A DNA stretch of 36,748 nt from Neptunomonas marina (GTDB lineage Bacteria; Pseudomonadota; Gammaproteobacteria; Pseudomonadales; Balneatricaceae). Within the stretch, counting starts at the first letter, position 1. Each line of letters starts with the position of its first letter. Both the position numbers and the translations under genes were made by a program. The stretch is taken from assembly GCF_004005935.1 (NCBI RefSeq), contig NZ_SACQ01000014.1:1-36748 (forward strand), read 5' to 3'. The notes beneath the pieces were generated by a model. It was not told the origin of the DNA. It searched no databases and worked only from the letters and a program-made list of their open reading frames with translations. Below are positions 26,720 to 36,038 of this stretch, piece after piece.

Positions 26720-27385
26720 TTACTGCTTAGGGTTACGAGCTTCATCGTTGGGCTCAAGGCGGTGGCCTGCCACAACAAACTCTGGCAAGTTGAGGTCGCC
26801 AAACACGGCGGCTAAACGCGTTGCAAAGATGATCAGCATCGAGATAACCGCCAAGATTTGCTGGTCAATCAAGCCGTAGAACGCCACATAAAATATCGCG
26901 CCCAGCATGGCACATGTTGCATAAAGCTCACCATCACGGTGCAAAATGAGCGGGATTTGCCCCGTCAGCACATCGCGAATCATACCCCCGGCGGCTCCGG
27001 TGATACAGGCCATCATGACCACAATGGTTGGACTAGCGTCTAGCATCAGGGCTTTTTCAGCGCCTAAAATCGCAAAGAGCGCTAGCCCAGCAGCATCAAG
27101 GATTAGCATCAACCGCCTTGGATACTGGAAATATCGGCACAGCAAAAAAGCCGCTACCGCAGACCAGATGGCCGTCCAGAGATAGGTGGTGTTAACAACC
27201 CAGCCTAATGGGTAGGAATCAAGTGTAATATCCCGAATCGTACCGCCGCCTAAAGAGGTGACAATCGCCAACACCACCACCCCTAACGTGTCCATCCGCT
27301 TTCCTTGTGCCGCTAGCGCTCCTGTAATCGCGAATACAGAAACACCAATTAGCTCAGCGATATAGATAAACTCATCATACGCCAC
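26720..27385 (-). CDS. TRIC-type trimeric cation channel family protein (YadS/UPF0126)
   Basis: A 221-residue membrane protein with two homologous halves of about three helices each plus a terminal helix. The pore-bending glycine motifs are present in both halves: GGGTIRD at 46-52 and AGGMIRD at 131-137. Helices include ELIGVSVFAITGALAAQG and LILDAAGLALFAILG. Prokaryotic TRIC proteins form trimeric K+-permeable channels; E. coli YadS is a homologue. The gene is 19 bases downstream of ruvC on the same strand, and its stop abuts the diguanylate cyclase stop with no gap. Confidence 0.88.
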   Translation of the reverse strand: MAYDEFIYIAELIGVSVFAITGALAAQGKRMDTLGVVVLAIVTSLGGGTIRDITLDSYPLGWVVNTTYLWTAIWSAVAAFLLCRYFQYPRRLMLILDAAGLALFAILGAEKALMLDASPTIVVMMACITGAAGGMIRDVLTGQIPLILHRDGELYATCAMLGAIFYVAFYGLIDQQILAVISMLIIFATRLAAVFGDLNLPEFVVAGHRLEPNDEARNPKQ

Positions 27386-27404
27386 GTATGCTACTCCTCA
27401 GCGA

Positions 27405-27920
27405 TCAACGCCAACGTCCGCGGCGGCTACCTGTAGTACCCGCCAACTTCACTAAACCAACCCGTGTATGGGCATGACATAACGCAATTGCCAGCGCATC
27501 TGCCGCATCTGCTTGCGGTATTCCGGGCAACTTCAGGATATGGGACACCATATGCTGCACTTGTGTTTTATCAGCCGAGCCTTTGCCGACAACCGCTTGC
27601 TTAACGGCTCGGGCCGCATATTCGTATACAGGCAACGATTGCTGACTTGCCGCCACAATCGCCACACCACGCGCCTGTCCAAGCTTCAATGCAGAATCTG
27701 CATTACGCGCCATAAAGACCTGCTCGATCGCCACCTCTTGCGGTGAGTACTGACGTATGACCTCGGAAATACCCGAGAAAACCTGATCGAGCCGTTCCGG
27801 CAATGCATCACCTTTAACTCGGATGCAGCCACTGGCAACGTACTCATTTTTTGCACCCACAGAGTTAATAACGCCGAAACCGGTGATACGGGAGCCTGGG
27901 TCAATGCCGAGAATCAGCAT
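27405..27920 (-). CDS. ruvC: Crossover junction endodeoxyribonuclease RuvC
   Basis: A 171-residue Holliday-junction resolvase. I start at the ATG at 27920 ([11 protein letters not shown]), which places D7 as in E. coli and has AAGGAC nine bases upstream; an upstream TTG is in frame but less likely. Catalytic acids are seen in GIDPGS (D7), IEQVFMA (E) and [11 protein letters not shown] (two D). The [24 protein letters not shown] segment is conserved. It follows yebC, as in most gammaproteobacteria, but ruvA and ruvB do not follow; the next gene is the TRIC protein. Confidence 0.95.
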   Translation of the reverse strand: MLILGIDPGSRITGFGVINSVGAKNEYVASGCIRVKGDALPERLDQVFSGISEVIRQYSPQEVAIEQVFMARNADSALKLGQARGVAIVAASQQSLPVYEYAARAVKQAVVGKGSADKTQVQHMVSHILKLPGIPQADAADALAIALCHAHTRVGLVKLAGTTGSRRGRWR

Positions 27921-27944
27921 GTATCTGCTTGTCCTTACTTTAGA

Positions 27945-27978
27945 CAAAAAACAAAAAGCCGGGCTAAAACCCGGCTTT
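27945..27978 (-). terminator. Rho-independent terminator after yebC
   Basis: Stem AAAGCCGGG (27955-27963) and CCCGGCTTT (27970-27978) with loop CTAAAA; on the minus strand it is followed by TTGTTTTTTG. It sits between yebC and ruvC, so ruvC either depends on read-through or has its own promoter in the 25 bases before its ribosome site. Confidence 0.85.
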
Positions 27979-28000
27979 CTCTTAACAACAACGGAGGGGT

Positions 28001-28738
28001 TTATGCCTCGTAGGCCTCCGGAGGAATCTCTGCATTATGATAAACATTTTGCGAATCATCTAGATCCTCCAAAACATCAATCAACTTGAGGATCTTCTGG
28101 GCTGTTTCAACATCCAGTTCAACTGATGTTGAAGGCACCATATCGACCTCAGCATGCGCAGGTTCAAGGCCCGCATCCAACAACCCTTGTTTCACATCCA
28201 TGAAAGATTGTGGTTCAGTAAGGACTTCAACAGAGCCATCTTCGTGTGCCACCACATCATCTGCACCCACCTCTAACGCCACTTCCATCACGGCATCTTC
28301 ATCCGCATCCGTGAAAGTGATGCGGCCCTTCTTATCAAACAAGTAAGCCACCGAGCCATTCGTGCCCAAGTTGCCGCCATGTTTATTAAAAGCCGCTCGC
28401 ACCGCAGCCACGGTACGGTTGACGTTATCGGTCATACACTCAACGAGGATCGCAACACCACTTACGCCGTAACCTTCGTAGGTTAGCTCATCGTAGTTCT
28501 CACCTTCACCACCACCGGCACCACGAGCAATCGCCTTGTCGATGGTGTCACGCTTCATGTTTGCACCGAGTGCTTTATCAACCGCTGCGCGCAAACGTGG
28601 GTTATCGTCGGGATTACCGCCACCCTCTTTTGCTGCAACCACCAGCTCTCGAATCAACTTGGTGAAGATTTTGCCGCGTTTAGCGTCCTGCGCTGCTTTG
28701 CGGTGTTTTATATTGGCCCACTTAGAATGACCTGCCAT
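28001..28738 (-). CDS. yebC: YebC/PmpR-family protein
   Basis: A 245-residue protein nearly the same length as E. coli YebC (246), opening [20 protein letters not shown] with the conserved [14 protein letters not shown] helix, then [12 protein letters not shown] and the [13 protein letters not shown] segment. The YebC/TACO1 family acts at the ribosome on polyproline-type stalling and was earlier annotated as a transcriptional regulator. It lies between aspS and ruvC, its usual place. Confidence 0.96.
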   Translation of the reverse strand: MAGHSKWANIKHRKAAQDAKRGKIFTKLIRELVVAAKEGGGNPDDNPRLRAAVDKALGANMKRDTIDKAIARGAGGGEGENYDELTYEGYGVSGVAILVECMTDNVNRTVAAVRAAFNKHGGNLGTNGSVAYLFDKKGRITFTDADEDAVMEVALEVGADDVVAHEDGSVEVLTEPQSFMDVKQGLLDAGLEPAHAEVDMVPSTSVELDVETAQKILKLIDVLEDLDDSQNVYHNAEIPPEAYEA

Positions 28739-28793
28739 AAAAACCTCTCCGTCGCAGCGCGCTGCACCCCACGATGCCGCGCGCTGGTATTAC

Positions 28794-30560
28794 TTACTGC
28801 TCTTTCTTACGCAACTTGATGTTCAGCTCACGTAGCTGAGCTGCACTCACTTGGCCCGGTGCTTCAGTCATCATGCACGATGCACTCTGCGTTTTCGGGA
28901 AAGCGATCACTTCACGAATAGAGTCTGTGCCTGTCATCAGCATGATCAAACGATCCAGACCAAATGCCAAACCACCGTGTGGAGGCGCACCGTATTTCAA
29001 GGCGTTCAACAGGAAGCCAAATTTATCATCAGCTTCTTCGTCAGAGATACCCAGAATCTCCAGTACAGTTGCCTGCATCTCTTGGTCGTGAATACGCACA
29101 GAACCACCGCCTAGCTCACAACCGTTCAGTACCATATCGTAAGCACGAGACAGCGCTTCAAGCGGGTTAGCTTTCAGCTCAGCAGGTGAACAGCTCGGTG
29201 CTGTGAATGGGTGATGCAGCGCCGTTAGGCCACCGTTGTCGGTCTCTTCGAACATTGGGAAGTCGACTACCCACAAAGGCGCCCACTCGCACTGTGCCAT
29301 ATCGAGGTCTTCACCCACTTTGATACGCAGCGCACCCAGTGCTTCAGAAACGATCTTCGCTTTATCTGCGCCGAAGAATACGATATCGCCATTTTGCGCA
29401 CCTAAACGCTCCATGATCGCCATCGTTACAGCTTCGCCCAAGAACTTGATGATCGGTGACTGCAGGCCTTCGATGCCGTTCTCGATCTCATTGACCTTAA
29501 TCCACGCAAGACCTTTCGCACCGTAGATGCTAACGAACTTGGTGTAGTCATCGATGTTCTTACGCGTTAGCTGAGCACCGCCTGGTACTTTCAACGCAGT
29601 CACACGGCTCTTAGGATCGTTTGCAGGGCCGGCAAACACTTTAAACTCAATCTCTGCCATCAAATCTGCAACATCAACCAGCTCCATTGGGTAACGTAGG
29701 TCTGGTTTGTCGGACCCGAAGCGCTGCATCGCTTCAGAGAATGGCATACGTGGGAACTCACCCAGATCGATACCTTTAAGCTCAAGGAACAGCTTACGGA
29801 TCATATTCTCGGTGATGCCCATGATACCTTCCTCATCCATAAACGAGGTTTCGATATCGATTTGGGTAAACTCAGGCTGACGATCAGCACGTAGGTCTTC
29901 ATCACGGAAGCACTTAGCCACTTGGTAGTAGCGATCAAAGCCCGCCACCATCAATAGCTGTTTAAACAGCTGCGGCGACTGTGGCAGTGCAAAGAACGCA
30001 CCTTCGTGCACACGGCTTGGTACCAAGTAGTCACGCGCGCCTTCAGGCGTTGCGCGGTTCAAAATTGGCGTTTCGATATCTAGGAAACCGTTGTCATCGA
30101 GGTAGTTACGAATCGCATTCGTCACCTTAGAGCGAAAACGCAGCTTCTCTTGCATCTCTGGACGACGCAGGTCGATATAACGGTGACGCAAACGTACATC
30201 TTCGCCAACGTGCTGGTGCTCGTCTAACTGGAACGGTGGTGTTTCAGACTTGTTAAGAATAACGAGGTCTTTACCGAGTACTTCGATCTCACCTGTTGGC
30301 ATATCTGCATTAACAGTGCCTTCAGGACGATTACGCACCAGACCACGTAGCTCGATAACATATTCGTTACGAACACTATCCGCGAGCGCGAAGCTCTCTT
30401 CTCGGTCGGGATCAAACACAACTTGGGTCAGACCTTCACGGTCACGGACGTCCAAAAAGATAACTCCACCGTGGTCACGTCGACGGTGAACCCATCCGCT
30501 TAGTGTTACCTCTTCACCAACATGCTCTTTTCGCAGATCGCCGCAATAATGGCTGCGCAT
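28794..30560 (-). CDS. aspS: Aspartyl-tRNA synthetase
   Basis: A 588-residue class II synthetase of the long bacterial type (E. coli AspRS 590). Domains in order: N-terminal OB-fold anticodon-binding domain (about 1-105, [26 protein letters not shown] across the start), class II motif 1 ([25 protein letters not shown] region), motif 2 with [16 protein letters not shown], the GAD insertion (about 290-420), and motif 3 [15 protein letters not shown]. The length and GAD domain are bacterial. It is the first gene of aspS-yebC. Confidence 0.97.
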   Translation of the reverse strand: MRSHYCGDLRKEHVGEEVTLSGWVHRRRDHGGVIFLDVRDREGLTQVVFDPDREESFALADSVRNEYVIELRGLVRNRPEGTVNADMPTGEIEVLGKDLVILNKSETPPFQLDEHQHVGEDVRLRHRYIDLRRPEMQEKLRFRSKVTNAIRNYLDDNGFLDIETPILNRATPEGARDYLVPSRVHEGAFFALPQSPQLFKQLLMVAGFDRYYQVAKCFRDEDLRADRQPEFTQIDIETSFMDEEGIMGITENMIRKLFLELKGIDLGEFPRMPFSEAMQRFGSDKPDLRYPMELVDVADLMAEIEFKVFAGPANDPKSRVTALKVPGGAQLTRKNIDDYTKFVSIYGAKGLAWIKVNEIENGIEGLQSPIIKFLGEAVTMAIMERLGAQNGDIVFFGADKAKIVSEALGALRIKVGEDLDMAQCEWAPLWVVDFPMFEETDNGGLTALHHPFTAPSCSPAELKANPLEALSRAYDMVLNGCELGGGSVRIHDQEMQATVLEILGISDEEADDKFGFLLNALKYGAPPHGGLAFGLDRLIMLMTGTDSIREVIAFPKTQSASCMMTEAPGQVSAAQLRELNIKLRKKEQ

Positions 30561-30628
30561 AATCTCTTGTTCCTATTGTTTAACCGCGTGCTGAATGAGC
30601 CAGCACATAGAATTGGGTATCAAAAATA

Positions 30629-30678
30629 AAGGCCGAAATTATACCTGAAAGCGTGCTAGAAAACAGGCTTTCGGCCTT
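30629..30678 (-). terminator. Hairpin after the HIT gene, overlapping the aspS promoter
   Basis: AAGGCCGAAA (30629-30638) and TTTCGGCCTT (30669-30678) form a perfect 10-bp stem with a long loop. On the minus strand it follows the HIT gene stop and is followed by TTATTTTTG, giving a terminator-like end. A smaller competing stem is GAAAGC (30647-30652) with GCTTTC (30667-30672). Confidence 0.6.
30638..30643 (-). promoter_or_regulatory. Consensus -10 element of the aspS promoter
   Basis: TATAAT on the minus strand, 78 bases before the aspS ATG. The -35 region (around 30661-30666, CTGTTT) is weak. The element lies inside the hairpin arm and loop described at 30629-30678, so terminator and promoter share sequence. 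Confidence 0.6.
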
Positions 30679-30688
30679 GGCAATCGCG

Positions 30689-31132
30689 TTAAGCTTGGAT
30701 CAATTGCAGATCGCCGGTTAACATCGTTGCTACTTTTTTACGAATCGCTTCCACCTGTTCTTGCGTATAGGCAACAGGAGGATGAGCACCCCACACAGGG
30801 CCGGGCCACGCCGGATCGGATTCTTGACGTGCAACATGGTGTATATGTAGCTGGGAAACGATGTTTCCAAGCGCACCGATATTCATCTTCTTGGCAGCAA
30901 AACTATCGGCCATTAGCTCAGCAAGCTCTGCCGACTCATCCATCAACTGTTGCCGATCCTCTTTGGATAGATGGTATATTTCAGTGGCTCCGGCACGGCG
31001 CGGAACCAAAATAAACCACGGATATTGAGCATCGTTCATGAGTAATAATCGACATAGCGGAAAATCGCCCAATACAATGCAGTCGTTAGCCAGACGGCTA
31101 TCGAGTACGAACTCAAGCTCTAATTCATCCAT
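30689..31132 (-). CDS. HIT-family protein
   Basis: A 147-residue nucleotide-binding hydrolase-like protein of the HIT superfamily. The motif is QLHIHHV at 94-100, where the first of the three usual histidines is Gln and the catalytic-type histidines are H96 and H98. This QxHxH variant, followed by ARQESDPAWPGPVWG, is common to a Pseudomonas-like branch. Substrate unknown, probably a nucleoside phosphoramidate or dinucleotide. It is divergent from the acyltransferase gene. Confidence 0.88.
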   Translation of the reverse strand: MDELELEFVLDSRLANDCIVLGDFPLCRLLLMNDAQYPWFILVPRRAGATEIYHLSKEDRQQLMDESAELAELMADSFAAKKMNIGALGNIVSQLHIHHVARQESDPAWPGPVWGAHPPVAYTQEQVEAIRKKVATMLTGDLQLIQA

Positions 31133-31175
31133 CTTTCACACTCCGATACGTTGATAACCAGACACAGTATACGCT

Positions 31176-32312
31176 ATGGCATACCGACTCGCTCTTGTTC
31201 AATCCGTTCACGATATCCCGAAAGATCAATGGGATACCTGCCTAGGTAGCGATTACCCATTCCTGCAATATGCATTTATCGCAGCACTGGAAGACAGCGG
31301 CGTTACCCGTGCAGATACCGGCTGGCAGCCTCTTCACATTACCCTCTACGAGGGCGATACGCTGCTTGCGATTGCACCGTCCTACATTAAAACCCACTCC
31401 TACGGCGAGTATGTCTTTGACTGGGCATGGGCCGATGCATATCAGCAGCACGGGCTGGACTACTACCCTAAACTGCTCACCGCGGTGCCTTTTTCGCCTG
31501 TTACCGGCCCGCGCATACTGACGCAGCAGCCATTGAACGAGATCGTCCCATGGCTTGCCGAGGGCGCCACTGCATTTTGCAAACAGCAAGGCCTTTCATC
31601 GTGGCATACGCTGTTTCCAACCCAAGCGGAAGCCGAAGCCCTCTCCGGTGCTGACTTACATATTCGCCTCGGGAGCCAATATCATTGGTTTAACGAAGGC
31701 TATAGCCACTTTGACGACTTCTTGGCACGTTTTACGTCACGCAAACGTAAAAGTGTGAAACGCGAGCGGCGCAAAGTTGCTGAACAAGGCGTCACTATTC
31801 GCTGCGTTGAGGGTGACCATATCGATAAAACGCTGCTAGACAGCTTTTATCACTGTTACCACCTCACATATTTAAAGCGTGGCCGACAGGGTTATCTCAA
31901 CAAAGCGTTCTTCGCAAACCTTTTGGAAAACATGGCGGATCAACTCGTCTTGTTTGTAGCAACCTATGATGAGCAAACCGTCGCGTGTGCTTTGTGCTTT
32001 AAGGACAGCACCACCCTTTATGGCCGTTATTGGGGCTGTTTAGACAATTTCGATAGCCTGCATTTCGAAACCTGCTATTACACCGGCATCGAGTATTGTA
32101 TTGAACAAGGCTTACAGCGCTTCGACCCCGGCGCCCAAGGTGAGCACAAAATACAGCGCGGGTTTCAGCCGATTGAAACCTGGTCATCGCACTTTATTGC
32201 ACATCCGGGGTTTGATGAAGCGGTCGGGAAGTTCGTTGAACAAGAAAAACAGGCGATGAAAGAACAGATAAAGGAGCTCACGACCTGGTTGCCGTTTCGT
32301 TGCGAGGACTAA
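31176..32312 (+). CDS. FemAB/GNAT-like acyltransferase family protein (DUF482)
   Basis: A 378-residue protein of the GNAT-fold family often annotated as peptidoglycan-biosynthesis or N-acetyltransferase (COG3146-like). Recognisable stretches: FLQYAFIAALEDSG, GEYVFDWAWADAYQQHGLDYYPKL, AVPFSPVTGPRI, LGSQYHWFNEGYSHFDDFLA, SRKRKSVKRERRKV and GRYWGCLDNFDSLHFETCYY, with FDPGAQGEHKIQRGF near the end. No signal peptide or membrane helix. The acceptor is not established. tRNA-Cys follows on the other strand. Confidence 0.82.
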   Translation: MAYRLALVQSVHDIPKDQWDTCLGSDYPFLQYAFIAALEDSGVTRADTGWQPLHITLYEGDTLLAIAPSYIKTHSYGEYVFDWAWADAYQQHGLDYYPKLLTAVPFSPVTGPRILTQQPLNEIVPWLAEGATAFCKQQGLSSWHTLFPTQAEAEALSGADLHIRLGSQYHWFNEGYSHFDDFLARFTSRKRKSVKRERRKVAEQGVTIRCVEGDHIDKTLLDSFYHCYHLTYLKRGRQGYLNKAFFANLLENMADQLVLFVATYDEQTVACALCFKDSTTLYGRYWGCLDNFDSLHFETCYYTGIEYCIEQGLQRFDPGAQGEHKIQRGFQPIETWSSHFIAHPGFDEAVGKFVEQEKQAMKEQIKELTTWLPFRCED

Positions 32313-32318
32313 AAATAA

Positions 32319-32392
32319 TGGAGGCGCGAGCCGGAATCGAACCGGCGTACACGGAGTTGCAGTCCGCTGCATAACCACTCTACCATCGCGCC
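32319..32392 (-). tRNA. tRNA-Cys (GCA)
   Basis: A complete 74-nt gene with encoded CCA (32319-32321 in complement). On the minus strand the acceptor GGCGCGA pairs with TCGCGCC, the D arm is GTAG-type, the anticodon loop CTGCAAC carries GCA, and the T arm is GCCGG-TTCGATT-CCGGC. It closely matches E. coli tRNA-Cys. It stands alone, 6 bases past the convergent acyltransferase stop. Confidence 0.98.
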
Positions 32393-32508
32393 TTAGAAGC
32401 CGAATAATCTATCAGAATGACACGGCTCCTGAAAAGAGGTGCGCACTATACCGACAAATACAGGCGCTGACCAGCCTTCCCGTTAAGAAAAATCAACACT
32501 TGGGTAGA

Positions 32509-32889
32509 TTAGTCGATACACAGCGTGGGTTCCGCTTTTCCTGAAGACACATAAGTGCGGCAGCCAAAAAGCACAGTGGTGCTGGCGCATTGGCCCGCAA
32601 CACTCGTTCCAATCTGGGCTCCGGTCTCTTTCGCTAAACAAGCCACTTGGCATTGCTCACTATCGGAGCACATCTTACCCGCATCATGGGCCGTTAAAAC
32701 ACAGGCAGGCTGCTGCAACTTACCGACCTTTCGCCACTCGCCTGCATAAGCGCGGCACTCTTTCTCTGCCTGGATGCTCGCTGCCAGCTCAACTAATGAT
32801 GTCTGAGCCTGCTGCTTCTGCGGCAAACCGCTGCACGCCGCGAGCAAACCACAGCACACCAACACAAACACGAAATACGGTTGTTTCAC
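32509..32889 (-). CDS. Cysteine-rich lipoprotein, function unknown
   Basis: A 126-residue protein with a clear lipoprotein signal: MKQPYFVFVLVCCGLLAAC with lipidated C19. The mature part has about eight more cysteines (for example KECRAYAG, MCSDSEQCQVAC, LFGCRTY), suggesting disulphides in the periplasm. No known domain is recognised. The gene is alone, with 57 bp to the next gene. Confidence 0.8.
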   Translation of the reverse strand: MKQPYFVFVLVCCGLLAACSGLPQKQQAQTSLVELAASIQAEKECRAYAGEWRKVGKLQQPACVLTAHDAGKMCSDSEQCQVACLAKETGAQIGTSVAGQCASTTVLFGCRTYVSSGKAEPTLCID

Positions 32890-32946
32890 CTAGAACCCCT
32901 CCACTATGAACAACTTAAAGCTCGGGTAAGTTAACATTACATACTA

Positions 32947-33549
32947 CTAACGAAAACTAAGCAGCGGTACATCAGGCAAGTTTTCAGCTACGGCCTGATA
33001 GGTTTCATACCCTGTGAGCCGGTCCACCACCACAGGCAGAGGCGCTGGCCATATCTCGGGTAGATCGGCTTCGCCTTCAGCGGTTGCAGCGTATGCTAAC
33101 TGTTCTTGTGGCGGGCAAAACGCTGCATTCACACCCGGCTTATCGCCGCGAGCATCCACCCGATACCAACCAAACTCCTGCAGGTATACAGCGTTTAAGC
33201 CATGTAAGCAGTATTGCGATGGGGTCACGCTGGTCAAACGCTGATAACACAACCCTGCCGGTATGCCGTTGGCGCGTAAGAGAGCCGCTAAAAGATGACT
33301 TTTGGCATAGCAATACCCTGTTCGATGCGCCAAAACATCTGAAGCGCGACAGGTGACCGGGTTCAGTTGGTAATCCCAACTGTGCTTAATCTCATCCTTC
33401 ACAAACGCAAAGCAGGCGCGCGCAATATCGATAGGCGTGTCCAACCCTTCAGACAGTACCCTTGCTTTAGCCAGCACATCGGGGTGCTGCCAGTCGATAT
33501 ATTGGCTCGACGCTAAATATTCATCCATTTTTGCTATCCCCATCATCAT
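32947..33549 (-). CDS. Transglutaminase-like cysteine protease-fold protein
   Basis: A 200-residue protein with the transglutaminase-like triad: C80 in RTGYCYAKSHLLAALLRANGI (shown in pieces), H116 in QYCLHGLNAVYL and D132 in WYRVDARGD. The core ACFAFVKDEIKHSWDY precedes it. There is no signal peptide, so it is probably cytosolic. Several in-frame ATGs crowd the start: GAGG favours the third ATG (33543), and GGGGAT favours the one at 33528. Members with this architecture may act as peptidases or amidases; the substrate is unknown. Confidence 0.85.
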   Translation of the reverse strand: MMMGIAKMDEYLASSQYIDWQHPDVLAKARVLSEGLDTPIDIARACFAFVKDEIKHSWDYQLNPVTCRASDVLAHRTGYCYAKSHLLAALLRANGIPAGLCYQRLTSVTPSQYCLHGLNAVYLQEFGWYRVDARGDKPGVNAAFCPPQEQLAYAATAEGEADLPEIWPAPLPVVVDRLTGYETYQAVAENLPDVPLLSFR

Positions 33550-33573
33550 ACCTCACCAGCCAGAGGGGCCTGT

Positions 33574-34206
33574 TTATTGCGTCGCTTTCAGTTGAAATAA
33601 GCTTGCGCCCATACCGATAAACAAACCACCACTAATCCGTTGAAACCAAGCCCCCCGGCCACCCGCCAAGAGCCCCTTGGCCCGCTGTGCAAGATAGCCA
33701 TAGCTGGTAAGCGATACGAATGAGAAGAACATAAAAATCGCAGTCATCACAAAAAATTGCGGCAACACGGCATTAGTGACATCTAAAAACTGAGGGAACA
33801 GTGCCGTAAAAAATAGGATCGGCTTCGGATTGGTGGCAGCAACCACAAACCCCTCTTTAAAGGAGGCGGTTAAGCTACGCGCAGGCACGCGACCTGCGCC
33901 CTGCTGCAACGTCATGGCTTTACGGCTTGCCAGTAGTTGGCGAACACCCAAGTAGATCAAGTATGAGGCCCCCACCACTTTTACCACCAAGAACAAGGTT
34001 GCAGAGGTCATCAAAATAGCGCTTAAGCCACTCATCGCTAAGCTCGATAGCAGCAGCAAACCTAGGATATTCCCTAAAGCAGAGACCATCACAACCTTTA
34101 CACCATGCATTGCACCGTTATAGATCGCTAAGAAGATCGCCGGGCCCGGGCTAATGACGTAAAAAAAAGCGACCGCCACATACATCAGCAAAAGTTCGTA
34201 GTTCAT
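33574..34206 (-). CDS. LysE/RhtB-family amino-acid exporter
   Basis: A 210-residue inner-membrane protein with five or six helices. The N-terminal FFYVISPGPAIFLAIYNGAMHG carries the family SPGP motif, followed by GNILGLLLLSSLAMSG, the GASYLIYLGVRQLLASRK helix-loop and GFVVAATNPKPILFFTALFPQF. Substrate cannot be predicted. It lies 44 bases downstream of the AraC gene on the same strand, which may regulate it. Confidence 0.92.
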   Translation of the reverse strand: MNYELLLMYVAVAFFYVISPGPAIFLAIYNGAMHGVKVVMVSALGNILGLLLLSSLAMSGLSAILMTSATLFLVVKVVGASYLIYLGVRQLLASRKAMTLQQGAGRVPARSLTASFKEGFVVAATNPKPILFFTALFPQFLDVTNAVLPQFFVMTAIFMFFSFVSLTSYGYLAQRAKGLLAGGRGAWFQRISGGLFIGMGASLFQLKATQ

Positions 34207-34250
34207 GTCTTCCTCTCACCTGAACAAGATTAGCCCGATAGAATAAAGCA

Positions 34251-35054
34251 TTAGCGCTTATCGATATATACATTTTCAACAGCGAAGTAACGGGCTGGCG
34301 GCACGCCCATCAAACGCTTAAACATCGCGATAAAATTACTGGGCGTTGCAAAACCCAGCGCAAACGCCACATCACTAACCGACCTCCCCTGCGCCAACAG
34401 CCCGAGCGCATGGTTTAACTGAGCCTGATTACGCCACTGCGCAAAGCTAAGGCCTGTCTCAGCTTGCATTAAACGCCGCAATGAACGGGCAGAAAGCGCA
34501 CCGAACGCCGCCCACTGCTCCACTGTTTTCGCATGATTTGGCTCGCTTAGCAGCCCTTCTGCAATACGTACTAAACGAGGGTCTTTTGGCATAGGAAGAT
34601 AGAGCTTTTCCGGTGCTGCGGTGCGAATTTCATCCAGCATCACCGCCATGATATGTTGATCTTCGTTTGTTAGATGCTCCCGGCTCCACGTTGTACTGCG
34701 CATGACCAACGCCTCTAATACAGGGTTCAGACTCAATACCCGCGGCTGGTGTGGTAGCACACTGCAAAGCTCGGGATGTAACAGCACCGAATGGCCAACC
34801 ACCGTGCTGCAAAACAAAACGCTGTGCTGCGCTCCCGGCGGAATCCACCCTGCACGATAAGGCGGCAGAACCCATGTACCGGCCTCTGTCTTGATCTGCA
34901 CCAATCCGGCTTGAATGCACAGTAGCTGCCCACGAAAATGCTGATGCCAACGATAGGGCTTATCTGCTCTGCTGTTCTGATCAGCCTGCCGAGACCACCG
35001 GCATCCAATAAGCGGCGCGCCTGACGTTCTCTCACTGAAATCCCTTACGCTCAT
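34251..35054 (-). CDS. AraC-family transcriptional regulator with cupin sensor domain
   Basis: A 267-residue regulator. The N-terminal cupin (about 30-90) has the RWHQHFRGQLL and PPYRAGWIPPGAQHSVLF segments; the C-terminal double helix-turn-helix (about 160-255) includes AFGALSARSLRRLMQAETGLSFAQWR (seen in pieces) and DVAFALGFATPSNFIAMFKRL. This class activates or represses adjacent exporters. It is upstream of, and codirectional with, the LysE-type exporter, and divergent from the TauE permease. AGGG precedes the ATG by about eight bases. Confidence 0.92.
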   Translation of the reverse strand: MSVRDFSERTSGAPLIGCRWSRQADQNSRADKPYRWHQHFRGQLLCIQAGLVQIKTEAGTWVLPPYRAGWIPPGAQHSVLFCSTVVGHSVLLHPELCSVLPHQPRVLSLNPVLEALVMRSTTWSREHLTNEDQHIMAVMLDEIRTAAPEKLYLPMPKDPRLVRIAEGLLSEPNHAKTVEQWAAFGALSARSLRRLMQAETGLSFAQWRNQAQLNHALGLLAQGRSVSDVAFALGFATPSNFIAMFKRLMGVPPARYFAVENVYIDKR

Positions 35055-35170
35055 GCCTAAGCCCTGCCTTGGCCGTTATTCATTATATTTCGTCCAAACA
35101 TCATTAAATTACTAGCAGAAAAACACGCTAACGTAACGCCTCTCTTTGATTATGCCGAGGTGTTTTGCCA

Positions 35171-35992
35171 ATGATCGACTTAACTTTCGCACTCTACTAC
35201 GCCCTACTTGGCGCTGGTGTTGGGTTTATTGCCGGGCTTGTGGGCGTGGGTGGTGGTGGTCTAACCGTACCGGCGTTTACGCTTCTCTTTACCGCACAGG
35301 GTATTGCTGACCAAGAGGTGGTACATCTCGCCCTTGGAACATCGATGGCCGCGATGATTTTTACCACCTTTAGCAGCATGCGAGCCCACCAGCGCAAAGG
35401 CCATATCAACCGGCCACTTGCCATCAAAATGGTCATTGGAGTCACCGCTGGTACGCTCCTCGCTACCACTATCGCGGCTGAGGTAGACGGCATTTTACTC
35501 GCGCTCTTTTTTAGCATCTTTATGCTTTATGTGGCTTTTAAAATGTTTCAATCGAAGCCTGTACAACCCAATGCAAACCTACACTCCACTGCGGGCAATA
35601 TTGGCGTTGGCGGCGTTATCGGCACCGTTTCAGCATTGGTTTCGGTAAGCGGCGCAGGGATGATTGTTCCCTACCTGATCGGGCAAAATGTTGCGGTGAA
35701 ACACGCGGTGGGGACATCGGCTGCCATCGGTTTCCCGCTCGCTGTGACTGGGGCGCTCGGTTACCTAATTAATGGCTGGGAGCACACCGCAACTGCAGAG
35801 CTGACATTGGGTTACATCTACCTCCCCGCTGTTGTGATTTTCTCGATCACAAGCTACCTCTGTGCACCCATTGGTGTCGCCTGTGCAGCGCACTTGCCCG
35901 CCGCTCACTTGAAAAAAGCACTGGGTATTCTCTCTCTATTACTGAGCGTAAAAATGCTGGCACACGTGGCAACGCTTAGCGGGTGGATATAG
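35171..35992 (+). CDS. TauE/SafE-family sulfite/organic anion permease
   Basis: A 273-residue integral membrane protein with eight predicted helices in two halves. The first half has GVGFIAGLVGVGGGGLTVPA and the second GVGGVIGTVSALVSVSGAGMIVPYLIGQ, the duplicated signature of TauE/SafE. ALGTSMAAMIFTTFSSMRAHQRKG is the conserved loop. I prefer the ATG at 35171 to an in-frame TTG at 35165, since GAGG lies 10-11 bases before the ATG. The substrate is not evident. It is divergent from the AraC gene. Confidence 0.9.
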   Translation: MIDLTFALYYALLGAGVGFIAGLVGVGGGGLTVPAFTLLFTAQGIADQEVVHLALGTSMAAMIFTTFSSMRAHQRKGHINRPLAIKMVIGVTAGTLLATTIAAEVDGILLALFFSIFMLYVAFKMFQSKPVQPNANLHSTAGNIGVGGVIGTVSALVSVSGAGMIVPYLIGQNVAVKHAVGTSAAIGFPLAVTGALGYLINGWEHTATAELTLGYIYLPAVVIFSITSYLCAPIGVACAAHLPAAHLKKALGILSLLLSVKMLAHVATLSGWI

Positions 35993-36000
35993 CAAATTGC

Positions 36001-36025
36001 GGGGCTCGCCTCACGGCAGAGCCCC
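36001..36025. terminator. Hairpin between convergent permease and lipoprotein genes
   Basis: GGGGCTC (36001-36007) and GAGCCCC (36019-36025) form a perfect 7-bp stem, 9 bases past the permease stop. T runs are short on both sides (TAAAA), so termination efficiency is uncertain, but the position suits a bidirectional site. Confidence 0.55.
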
Positions 36026-36038
36026 TAAAACTGAGGGA

